Shown one piece after another: positions 1 through 6,408 of a DNA stretch of 16,416 nucleotides. This DNA is from Bacteroidota bacterium (lineage in GTDB: Bacteria; Bacteroidota; Bacteroidia; Bacteroidales; F082): assembly GCA_002686705.1 (NCBI GenBank), contig NYYH01000093.1, positions 1 through 16,416 of the forward strand, written 5' to 3'. Position numbers and translations under genes: made by a program. The notes under the pieces are model-generated. The model ran no database searches. It was not told where the DNA came from and saw only the letters and a list, made by a program, of their open reading frames with translations. Numbering within the stretch: position 1 is the stretch's first letter; every line of letters starts with the position of its first letter.

Positions 1-85
1 GCATTTCAATAACAGGAACCATGCGAGTTGCATGACCAAGTCCCCAATCTAATGGACAAACTAGAATATTTTTTCTTGGTTCCAT
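1..85 (-). CDS. GT-B glycosyltransferase, 5' end only (runs off left edge)
   Basis: Read on the minus strand from the ATG at 85-83, this encodes the first 28 residues of a glycosyltransferase, including the Gly-Leu-Gly-His (GLGH) nucleotide-sugar/acceptor loop typical of MurG-like GT-B enzymes. The sequence is identical to the start of the complete copy at 3368-4450. The gene continues past position 1, so only its start is visible. It is divergent from dprA, with about 160 bases between the two start codons. This is probably the native position of the gene; the copy at 3368 is joined to gldG by an apparent chimeric junction. Whether a full second copy lies to the left cannot be seen here. Confidence 0.7.
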   Translation of the reverse strand, partial: MEPRKNILVCPLDWGLGHATRMVPVIEM

Positions 86-91
86 GTTTAA
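1..91. repeat. Left arm of a 91-bp perfect inverted repeat
   Basis: Bases 1-91 are the exact reverse complement of 3362-3452 (position p pairs with 3453-p). Identity ends sharply at base 92/3361. On the other side it reaches the window edge, so the true length is unknown. The arm carries the start codon and first codons of the glycosyltransferase gene plus six bases upstream. Confidence 0.95.
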
Positions 92-245
92 TTTCAAATA
101 TTGAACAGCGTTGGAAAATATTACTATTTGTAATGCGAAAATACCAATTTTACTCTAAAATATTTTATCTCAGGGTAAGATAATATTGTTGATTGATGGA
201 GCTATTAATAATGAAACCAATCGCATTTTTTTCTATTTTTGAGCT
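86..245. other. Divergent intergenic region, glycosyltransferase / dprA
   Basis: This AT-rich 160-base stretch lies between two divergent start codons and should carry promoters for both genes. I see no perfect TAnnTTTG on either strand. The nearest match reading toward dprA is TAATATTG at 181-188 (one mismatch). A short palindrome (TTATCT at 165-170, AGATAA at 178-183) could form a six-base-pair hairpin or an operator, but it has no T-tract and is weak. A 23-codon reading frame from the ATG at 211 overlaps the start of dprA in another frame and is not convincing. Confidence 0.4.
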
Positions 246-1346
246 GTGCCTAATGACCTGCTTAAATATCAAATTTCGTTAACTTTAATTCCTGGAATAG
301 GTGATATTGTTGGAAAAAAACTGATAGCATATTGCGGTGGAGTTGAAGCTGTTTTTAAAGAAAACAAAAATGCGCTAATGAAAATTCCTGGAATTGGCAG
401 TTCCACAGTAAACAGTATTATTAGTCAGAAGGTACTCCACAAAGCGGAATCCGAGATTAGTTTCATTGAGAAGAATAACATAAAAGCACTTTTTTACACT
501 GACCCTGATTACCCTGCAAGACTTTTGAATTGCGAAGATGGGCCTTTATTACTTTATTATAAAGGTAATGCTGATCTGAATGTTCCCCGTGTAATTGGTT
601 TTGTTGGGACAAGGAAGGCTACAAATGAAGGCAAAGTAAACTGCGAACGCATGATTAAAGGGCTCAGTTCTAAAGGCGTTTTAGTGGTTAGTGGTTTGGC
701 ATATGGTATTGATAGTTATTCTCATAAAGCAGCATTGGATGATGGCTTACAAACTGTAGCTGTTCTAGGCCATGGATTAGACCGGATATATCCGTCACAA
801 AACAAAAAATTAGCCGCAAAAATGATCGATAATGGTGGGTTGTTAACCGAATTTTTGACTAAAACTAATCCCGATCGTGAAAACTTTCCAAAGCGTAATA
901 GAATAGTTGCAGGTATGTGTGATGCAATTTTAGTTGTAGAGTCTGGTATTAGGGGAGGTGCTATGATAACTGCCGGATTGGCAAACTCATATAATCGCGA
1001 TGTTTTTGCTGTTCCTGGTCGTGTTAATGATGAATACTCTAAGGGTTGTAATATGCTTATAAAATCAACCAGAGCTGCATTAGCAGAAACGGAAAAAGAT
1101 ATTGCCTATATTATGGGTTGGGATGATATAAAAGTTGATGTTAAAGAGCAAAGAGATCTATTTCTTCAGCTTACACAAACACAAAAATTGGTTTATGACA
1201 TAATTGAAGAGACTAAAGAAATTAGTATTGACAAGCTGGTAATTCAATCAGCTTTACCCGCCTCAAAAGTTGCCTCTACTTTGCTTACTCTTGAGTTTGA
1301 AGGTTTAATACAAAGTTTACCTGGCAAGCTTTACAAAACATATTAA
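246..1346 (+). CDS. dprA: DNA-processing protein DprA (Smf)
   Basis: DprA binds single-stranded DNA entering during natural transformation and loads RecA onto it, in the cytoplasm. The 366 residues are a normal full length. In order they show a helix-hairpin-helix region (about 13-60, with two PGIG turns), the Rossmann-like DprA/Smf domain (about 115-290) and a C-terminal winged-helix domain (about 310-366). Family motifs are clear: GTR at 121-123, SGLAYGID at 149-156, NFPKRNR at 213-219, ESGIRGGA at 232-239 and VPG at 256-258. The start is a GTG; an in-frame TGA at 240-242 rules out any start further upstream, and the next in-frame ATG would remove most of the HhH region. Next comes gldF after a 145-base gap that holds its own possible promoter. 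The identification is secure; actual competence of the host is not shown here. Confidence 0.95.
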   Translation: MPNDLLKYQISLTLIPGIGDIVGKKLIAYCGGVEAVFKENKNALMKIPGIGSSTVNSIISQKVLHKAESEISFIEKNNIKALFYTDPDYPARLLNCEDGPLLLYYKGNADLNVPRVIGFVGTRKATNEGKVNCERMIKGLSSKGVLVVSGLAYGIDSYSHKAALDDGLQTVAVLGHGLDRIYPSQNKKLAAKMIDNGGLLTEFLTKTNPDRENFPKRNRIVAGMCDAILVVESGIRGGAMITAGLANSYNRDVFAVPGRVNDEYSKGCNMLIKSTRAALAETEKDIAYIMGWDDIKVDVKEQRDLFLQLTQTQKLVYDIIEETKEISIDKLVIQSALPASKVASTLLTLEFEGLIQSLPGKLYKTY

Positions 1347-1461
1347 AGTTGTTTAAGAAGCTCCATTTAGAGTTATTTGTTAGCTAAGTTACAAATTGGT
1401 TTGTTAGCATTATTAGGCTGTGATGGGCTTTGAAAACACTAATCCAGGATAAAAAAAGTGT

Positions 1462-1469
1462 TATTTTTG
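1462..1469 (+). promoter_or_regulatory. Possible -7 box for gldF-gldG
   Basis: TATTTTTG matches the Bacteroidota -7 consensus TAnnTTTG and lies 22 bases before the gldF ATG, giving a short leader. The -33 element is poor: the nearest TTTG (1429-1432) is 29 bases upstream, longer than the usual 17-23. Confidence 0.4.
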
Positions 1470-1491
1470 TACCGCTATTAATAGCAAAAAT

Positions 1492-2223
1492 ATGTTTGCT
1501 TTATATTTAAAAGAAATAAGGGCTTTCTTGAGTTCCATTACCGGATATGTTGTAATACTTGTTTTTTTAATTACAACAGGATTATTTTTATGGTTTTTCC
1601 CATCCGACTTCAATATATTGGATTATGGATATGCAAATCTTGACGGGCTCTTCATAGTTGCACCTATTGTTTTCTTGTTTCTGGTGCCTGCAGTTACAAT
1701 GCGTTCATTTGCTGAAGAAAAGAAAAGTGGTACCATTGAATTGTTATTTAGCAGGCCGTTATCTGATATGCAGATAATTACAGCAAAATTTTTTGCTGCT
1801 GTTACATTAATTGTATTTTCTTTATTGCCAACCCTTGTTTACTTTTTTTCGGTTTATCAGCTTGGGTTTCCACCTGGTAACCTCGATGCTGGAAGCATTT
1901 GGGGTTCGTATATAGGTTTGTTGTTTCTTGGCGCAGTGTTTGCATCGGTAGGAGTTTTTTCATCATCAGTAACTGATAATCAAGTAATATCATTCATACT
2001 TGCAATTATATTATGCGCATTTTTATATCTAGGGTTTGAGTTTATCTATTCACTCGATTTATTAGGAAGTATTGATTTATTCATTAGATCTCTGGGGATT
2101 AGCGCACATTATAGCTCAATAAGCCGCGGTGTAGTTGATACACGTGATATCATATTTTTTGTGAGTGTAATCGTACTATTTTTATTTCTCACTAATTTTT
2201 CATTATCAAAGCGTAAGTGGTAA
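1492..2223 (+). CDS. gldF: Gliding-motility ABC transporter permease GldF
   Basis: GldF is the membrane-spanning permease of the GldA/GldF/GldG ABC transporter associated with Bacteroidota gliding motility; its substrate is unknown. The 243-residue protein is the usual size. It has about six hydrophobic segments (roughly residues 12-35, 55-75, 100-122, 137-158, 165-190 and 217-238). Between the second and third is the cytoplasmic EEKKSGTIELL segment that characterises ABC-2 type permeases and contacts the ATPase. The short basic C-terminus (SKRKW) is normal. gldG starts 13 bases after the stop, so the two are co-transcribed. No gldA ATPase gene is present in the window; in Bacteroidota it is often unlinked. 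Confidence 0.93.
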   Translation: MFALYLKEIRAFLSSITGYVVILVFLITTGLFLWFFPSDFNILDYGYANLDGLFIVAPIVFLFLVPAVTMRSFAEEKKSGTIELLFSRPLSDMQIITAKFFAAVTLIVFSLLPTLVYFFSVYQLGFPPGNLDAGSIWGSYIGLLFLGAVFASVGVFSSSVTDNQVISFILAIILCAFLYLGFEFIYSLDLLGSIDLFIRSLGISAHYSSISRGVVDTRDIIFFVSVIVLFLFLTNFSLSKRKW

Positions 2224-2236
2224 TACACAAAAGAAT

Positions 2237-3367
2237 ATGAAAGCCAATAAAAATAGCACGTTTAATCATTATTTTGTGCAATTGCTAATTGTTGTTTCTA
2301 TAATTATAGTTGTTAACATTATCAGTTCAAATATTTTTACACGAATTGATCTTACTAGCGAGAAAAGATATACACTTTCGGAATCAACTCAGGAACTACT
2401 TAAAAATGTTGATGACATTGTTTATTTCAGGGTGTTCTTGGATGGTGATTTTCCTGCTGGTTTCAAAAGGCTGAGACGTGAAACCAAAGAACTTCTTAAC
2501 GAATTTAGGGCATACAATAAGAATATTGAGTATGAATTTATTAATCCTTCATCAAGTGAAAATGTTAAGGAGCGGAATGAAACATATCAGCTTCTTATGG
2601 AACAAGGACTTAATCCAACAAATTTGCAGGTAAAAACAAAAGGTGGATTAGATCAACAAGTAATTTTCCCGGGAGCTCTGGTTAGTTATCAGAATAATGA
2701 AATGCCTGTTGAATTACTTGATGCACAAATTAATGCACCTCCTGAGGCTGCTTTAAACAATTCGATTCAGAACCTCGAGTTCAAATTTGCCAGTGTGATT
2801 AGTAGACTAATAAAAAGTGTTAAACCAAATATAGCATTTATTGAAGGCCATGGGGAGCTGGATGATCAGGAAACCCATGACATCACTCTTGCTTTGCAAG
2901 ATAACTACATGGTTGATAGACTAACAATAGATGATAAAATAAACTCATTGGTTGAAAGATCACTTATTGATTCAGCAACACAAGAATTTAATATTCGTCC
3001 AAAGTATGCAGCAATAATAATTGCAAAACCTGATTCTGTTTTTTCTCAAAAGGATAAGTTTATTATCGACCAATACATAATGTATGGTGGTAAAGTAATG
3101 TGGCTTCTCGATCCTGTTTTTGCAAGTATGGATAGTATTCAAAATAAAGAAAATACGGTTTCAGTTGAAAATGACGTTGACCTCCAAACTCAACTTTTCA
3201 ATTATGGAGTGAGATTAAATAGAAATCTTGTATTAGATCTCAACGGACTCCCAATTCCTATCCGTACAGGTCAGGTTGGTGGTCAGGCACAAATTGATTT
3301 TTTTCCTTGGTATTATTTTCCGGTTATAATGCCAACATTGCAGCATCCAATAGTGAAGAATTTAAAC
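2237..3367 (+). CDS. gldG: GldG, N-terminal 377 residues only (truncated by junction)
   Basis: GldG is the auxiliary, largely extracytoplasmic subunit of the gliding ABC transporter, anchored by an N-terminal and a C-terminal membrane helix. The N-terminal helix (about residues 14-34) is followed by the family motif LTSEKRYTLSEST (about 39-51), and the ABC-auxiliary domain follows. The sequence stays GldG-like up to the HPIVKNLN segment (about 370-377), where family members normally continue for roughly another 170-190 residues including the C-terminal anchor. Instead the frame passes straight into the start codon of an unrelated glycosyltransferase at 3368. The missing third suggests a break at this point, not a functional short form. 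The start is 13 bases after gldF. Confidence 0.88.
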
Positions 3368-3452
3368 ATGGAACCAAGAAAAAATATTCTAGTTTGTCCA
3401 TTAGATTGGGGACTTGGTCATGCAACTCGCATGGTTCCTGTTATTGAAATGC
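3362..3452. repeat. Right arm of the 91-bp inverted repeat, with the rearrangement junction at its left end
   Basis: This is the exact reverse complement of bases 1-91. Its left boundary (3361/3362) is where gldG sequence meets glycosyltransferase sequence. The bases TTAAAC at 3362-3367 read sensibly both as gldG codons (Leu-Asn) and as the upstream flank of the glycosyltransferase, so they are a short microhomology at the join. Confidence 0.9.
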
Positions 3453-4450
3453 TTGAAAGAAAAGGTGCAAATGTTATTATTGCTGCAGACAACCGTCCTT
3501 TGGAATTTTTAGTACAGCGTTTCCCTCAAAATACCACTATTCAACTTCCAGGGTACAGCCCAAATTACCCCTCTAATAATAATATGGCTTTGGCCATGCT
3601 TACGTCTCTTCCAAGCATGATCTTAGAAGCAAGACAAGCAAATAGGAGACTTCAAACAATTATTAATGAACATAATATAGATGCTGTAATATCGGATAAC
3701 CGTTATGAACTATCAACTTCGAAAGTTCCAACAGTATTTATAACACACCAACTAAACATTCAAACTAGCGGATGGCATAAAATCGGCAAACCTATTATCA
3801 ATTGTACAATTAATCATTATCTAAACAAGTTTAATGAAGTTTGGGTACCAGACATACCAGGTAAATTTCGCTTATCAGGAAATCTTTCTAAATCGAATAA
3901 ATTTGCTTCTAAACTTTTTAATATTGGCTTGCTTAGTAGATTCTCAAAACCAGAAGTTACTCACAAAAGTAACAGTATCGACATTCTGATTATCCTGTCC
4001 GGACCGGAGCCTCAAAGAACAATCTTAGAAAAACTACTACTTTCACAAGCATTAAAAACCGAATTAAAAACAGTTATCCTTCTCGGTAAACCTGAAGAAC
4101 AAGTAAGTAATGAAAACAAAAATGTGAAATTAATTTCACACATTACTGATGACGAATTTTCATTACTTATTCAATCCGCAAAAATTGTGATTAGCAGACC
4201 TGGTTATTCAACACTTATGGATTTAGCAGTTTTTGGCAAAAAAGCTATTTTTATTCCAACACCCGGACAAACTGAACAGGAATACTTAGCTAATAGATTA
4301 CTTGATGAAGGAATTGCATTTTCACAAAGTCAAAGCAATTTTGATTTGCCCACTGCACTAAAAAATGAAAAGCTGTATAAGGGCTTATTTCTTGAAAATA
4401 AACCTGAATTACTTGAGTTGCGAATAGACAAGTTGTTAAATATCTGCTAA
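3368..4450 (+). CDS. GT-B glycosyltransferase, MurG/GT28-like
   Basis: This is a 360-residue cytoplasmic enzyme predicted to transfer a sugar from a nucleotide donor. The acceptor is unknown; the family resemblance is to MurG and glycolipid GlcNAc transferases. The N-terminal half has the GLGHATR loop (residues 15-21). The C-terminal half has SGPEPQR (211-217), SRPGYSTLMDL (276-286) and PTPGQTEQEYLA (297-308), the last two forming the donor-binding pocket of GT28-type folds. The start is taken at the ATG at 3368 because homology to the left-edge copy and the GT-B fold both begin there. It is complete, although it appears as the C-terminal part of a reading frame that begins in gldG. Its native upstream region is probably 86-245 in the opposite orientation. 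I do not recognise a specific gene name. Confidence 0.85.
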   Translation: MEPRKNILVCPLDWGLGHATRMVPVIEMLERKGANVIIAADNRPLEFLVQRFPQNTTIQLPGYSPNYPSNNNMALAMLTSLPSMILEARQANRRLQTIINEHNIDAVISDNRYELSTSKVPTVFITHQLNIQTSGWHKIGKPIINCTINHYLNKFNEVWVPDIPGKFRLSGNLSKSNKFASKLFNIGLLSRFSKPEVTHKSNSIDILIILSGPEPQRTILEKLLLSQALKTELKTVILLGKPEEQVSNENKNVKLISHITDDEFSLLIQSAKIVISRPGYSTLMDLAVFGKKAIFIPTPGQTEQEYLANRLLDEGIAFSQSQSNFDLPTALKNEKLYKGLFLENKPELLELRIDKLLNIC

Positions 4451-4488
4451 CAAAACCACTAATCTATAATTTAACATGCCATTTAATC

Positions 4489-4496
4489 TATTTTTG
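4489..4496 (+). promoter_or_regulatory. Possible -7 box for the DUF454 gene
   Basis: TATTTTTG matches TAnnTTTG and lies 26 bases before the chosen TTG start. No TTG -33 element is seen at the usual distance. Confidence 0.35.
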
Positions 4497-4521
4497 CAAT
4501 TCGATTTTAGCAACTATCAAT

Positions 4522-4923
4522 TTGGAATCTCAAAATAAAAGAAGCATTTTCTCGAACATCCCTAAACCTGTTTGGAATATACTTGGCAGCGTTTTCGTTG
4601 GTGTAGGGATAATCGGAATAATAGTCCCACTATTGCCAACCACACCATTCCTGCTACTTGCAGGTTTATGCTTTAACCAAGGTTCGGAAAAGATGCGTAA
4701 CTGGTTTAAAAATAACAAACTTGTTGGCTCCTACATTAGTAATTACTATGAAAAGAAAGGTGTATCTGTAAGATCAAAAATTATTGCGATAATTATTCTT
4801 TGGATCACTATTGGCATATCCATTCATTTTATTCCGAATATATATATTAGAATAATACTTGCCATGATTTTAGTAGGTGTAACAATTTACTTAATCAGTT
4901 TACCTACGCTTAAAGACAAGTAA
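4522..4923 (+). CDS. DUF454 (YbaN-like) inner-membrane protein
   Basis: This is a small membrane protein of 133 residues with the DUF454/YbaN signature: a hydrophobic segment leading to PLLPTTPF (36-43), then a cytoplasmic stretch with the conserved RNWFKNNKLVGSYI region (about 59-72). Two more membrane segments follow (about 86-104 and 107-128). The function of the family is unknown. The start is a TTG, since no ATG occurs until about residue 58, inside the domain. A possible promoter lies just upstream, giving a leader of about 20 bases. It stands 71 bases after the glycosyltransferase stop and 48 before the hemerythrin gene. Confidence 0.85.
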   Translation: MESQNKRSIFSNIPKPVWNILGSVFVGVGIIGIIVPLLPTTPFLLLAGLCFNQGSEKMRNWFKNNKLVGSYISNYYEKKGVSVRSKIIAIIILWITIGISIHFIPNIYIRIILAMILVGVTIYLISLPTLKDK

Positions 4924-4945
4924 CCGCTTCATATTACATTTTACC

Positions 4946-4953
4946 TACTTTTG
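4946..4953 (+). promoter_or_regulatory. Possible -7 box for the hemerythrin-luxR operon
   Basis: TACTTTTG matches TAnnTTTG, 18 bases before the ATG at 4972. No clear TTG lies 17-23 bases upstream, which might mean an activator-dependent or otherwise weak promoter. Confidence 0.4.
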
Positions 4954-4971
4954 CCATAAATATTGTGAAAT

Positions 4972-5697
4972 ATGCTACTTGAAAAAGACATGAAACTTGC
5001 TGACGTAATCCATCACGATTACAACCTGATACCTGTAATTAGTCGTTTTGGTATTATGCTTGGGTTTGGTGATGCCAGTATTGAAAATATTTGCGAAAAG
5101 AATCAAATTAATACTGATTTCTTTTTAATAATTCTTAATGCATTTCACGATCCACAGTATTTGGATAATAATTATTTACAAAGTTTTTCTGTTAAGCTGC
5201 TGATCGATTATCTTAAAAAAACACATGATTACTATTTGCTAAATAAAATCCCTGAAATAGAAGGTTTAATCAGTGAGATGGCATCTGAATCAGAGGTTGA
5301 CAAAGAATCACATAAATTATTAGAGAAGTTCTTCGAAGAATATAAATACGAACTCATTAAACATATCGAAAAAGAGGAAAATCGTGTATATCCCTACGTT
5401 CTGGACCTTGAATCTGCTGTGACTGATAAAACTGTTTCACCAACTTTAATTTCTCGAATCAAAGAATACTCAATTACTTCATTTGAAGATGAGCATGATA
5501 ATGTTGAGGAAAAGCTCATGGACTTGAAAAACATTATAATTAAATATTTACCTGCATCAAAAAATCAACATAGCCTCTACAAGTTATTGAAAGAATTAAC
5601 TGTGCTGGAGAAAGATTTAGGTGATCATGCTCGTATTGAGGATCTAGTTCTAGTACCTAAGGTACAAATACTTGAAAAAATTATTACTGATAATTAG
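4972..5697 (+). CDS. Hemerythrin-like protein of the YtfE/ScdA (RIC) type
   Basis: The 241-residue cytoplasmic protein is predicted to bind a di-iron centre. The C-terminal four-helix bundle carries a complete ligand set in RIC order: His85, His131 with Glu135 (HxxxE), His175, and His219 with Glu223 (HxxxE). This is the pattern of YtfE and ScdA, which repair iron-sulphur clusters damaged by NO or oxidants. The N-terminal part (about 7-60) resembles the ScdA_N/DUF542 domain, but the usual Cys-Cys pair is absent: the corresponding segment reads FGIMLGFGD (26-34). It may therefore act as a sensor more than a repair donor (inference). The next gene, a LuxR-type regulator, starts 8 bases after the stop, so the pair is co-transcribed and probably linked in function. 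Family is fairly sure; exact role is not. Confidence 0.82.
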   Translation: MLLEKDMKLADVIHHDYNLIPVISRFGIMLGFGDASIENICEKNQINTDFFLIILNAFHDPQYLDNNYLQSFSVKLLIDYLKKTHDYYLLNKIPEIEGLISEMASESEVDKESHKLLEKFFEEYKYELIKHIEKEENRVYPYVLDLESAVTDKTVSPTLISRIKEYSITSFEDEHDNVEEKLMDLKNIIIKYLPASKNQHSLYKLLKELTVLEKDLGDHARIEDLVLVPKVQILEKIITDN

Positions 5698-5705
5698 CAT
5701 TTGGG

Positions 5706-6308
5706 ATGAGTAAAACAAAAAAGGTAATAGTCGTTTCAAATGCTTTCCTTCTTTCATCGGGAATTGAAAACTTAACTCTTGAATTAAGGAGCATGTTAGT
5801 TGATCATGTGTATAATGGTTCTGAAAAAAATCTGTATGAAAAATTAATTAGTAATAAGCCTGAGTTTATAATAATTGACCCAGAGTCTGTCTCTGAAATA
5901 TTAATCCCATTGTTACGTAAGCTAAATGAAGAAAAAGACATTAAGGTTATAGGCCTTGTTTCGTCCAATACAAACGATAACATAAATAGCCGGTTTAAAT
6001 TTACGTTAAACACTCAGGACAATAAATACAAGTTAATTGAGGCCTTACAACAAATTGTTGGCAAAGATGATGATGATAAAACCGACAATGAACAATTAAT
6101 TAGTAAACGAGAAATTGAGATTTTGCGAAATTTAACTTTGGGACTTACTAACCAGGAGATTGCCGACAAACTTTTTTTAAGTGTGCATACAGTAATGACT
6201 CATAGGAAAAAAATCACCAGAAAGCTTGGCATCAAATCTCTTTCGGGGTTAACAGTTTATGCACTGATGAATAACCTTGTTGACATTCGCGAAGTAGAGA
6301 GGAGTTAG
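5706..6308 (+). CDS. LuxR/GerE-type transcriptional regulator with degenerate receiver-like domain
   Basis: The C-terminal residues 131-193 are a clear LuxR/GerE helix-turn-helix: SKREIEILRNLTLGLTNQEI, then the recognition helix around SVHTVMTHRKKI (159-170). The N-terminal 115 residues have the alternating strand/helix pattern of a response-regulator receiver. Asp58 sits at the end of a hydrophobic strand where the phosphoacceptor would be. However, the acidic pair after strand 1 is replaced by Ser-Asn (11-12), and no Lys-Pro follows strand 5. Phosphorylation-dependent control is therefore doubtful. An acidic linker (DDDD, 121-124) joins the domains. It lies directly behind the hemerythrin-like gene, and no histidine kinase is nearby. 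It may respond to that protein or to its di-iron state (inference). Confidence 0.85.
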   Translation: MSKTKKVIVVSNAFLLSSGIENLTLELRSMLVDHVYNGSEKNLYEKLISNKPEFIIIDPESVSEILIPLLRKLNEEKDIKVIGLVSSNTNDNINSRFKFTLNTQDNKYKLIEALQQIVGKDDDDKTDNEQLISKREIEILRNLTLGLTNQEIADKLFLSVHTVMTHRKKITRKLGIKSLSGLTVYALMNNLVDIREVERS

Positions 6309-6357
6309 ACCTATCAACAAGAATAATTCAAAAACCATTATGGCAAAATTCCCACAA

Positions 6358-6387
6358 TTGTAACAAACAACAATTTTTCTACTTTTG
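6358..6387 (+). promoter_or_regulatory. prfC promoter (TTG-N19-TACTTTTG)
   Basis: A -33 TTG (6358-6360) and a -7 TACTTTTG (6380-6387) are separated by 19 bases, an excellent match to the Bacteroidota housekeeping consensus. The prfC ATG follows 21 bases later. Confidence 0.65.
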
Positions 6388-6408
6388 CACCTCAATTTTT
6401 AACCTTGA

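Larger units (their letters stand above)
2237..4450 (+). other. Chimeric 737-codon reading frame (GldG 1-377 + complete glycosyltransferase)
   Basis: A naive gene caller will report this as one protein. The first 377 codons are gldG and the last 360 are a complete cytoplasmic GT-B glycosyltransferase starting at its own Met. The join is in frame only because 1131 bases separate the two start codons, a one-in-three chance. No linker is present. A fusion would also place a cytoplasmic nucleotide-sugar enzyme after an extracytoplasmic GldG domain with no second membrane helix between them, which is topologically implausible. The glycosyltransferase start also occurs separately at the left edge in its own upstream context. 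Confidence 0.8.

Noticed and set aside
165..183. Hairpin or terminator upstream of dprA
   Set aside because: It has only six base pairs and no T-tract, and lies between divergent starts where a terminator is not needed. At best it is a weak operator candidate.
211..282. A 23-codon reading frame from the ATG at 211
   Set aside because: It overlaps the dprA start in another frame, has no recognisable features and a length expected by chance.
2237..4450. A novel bifunctional gliding-motility/glycosyltransferase protein
   Set aside because: The second half starts precisely at a Met that is also a gene start at the left edge in a different upstream context. Topology and truncation of GldG argue for a chimeric join.
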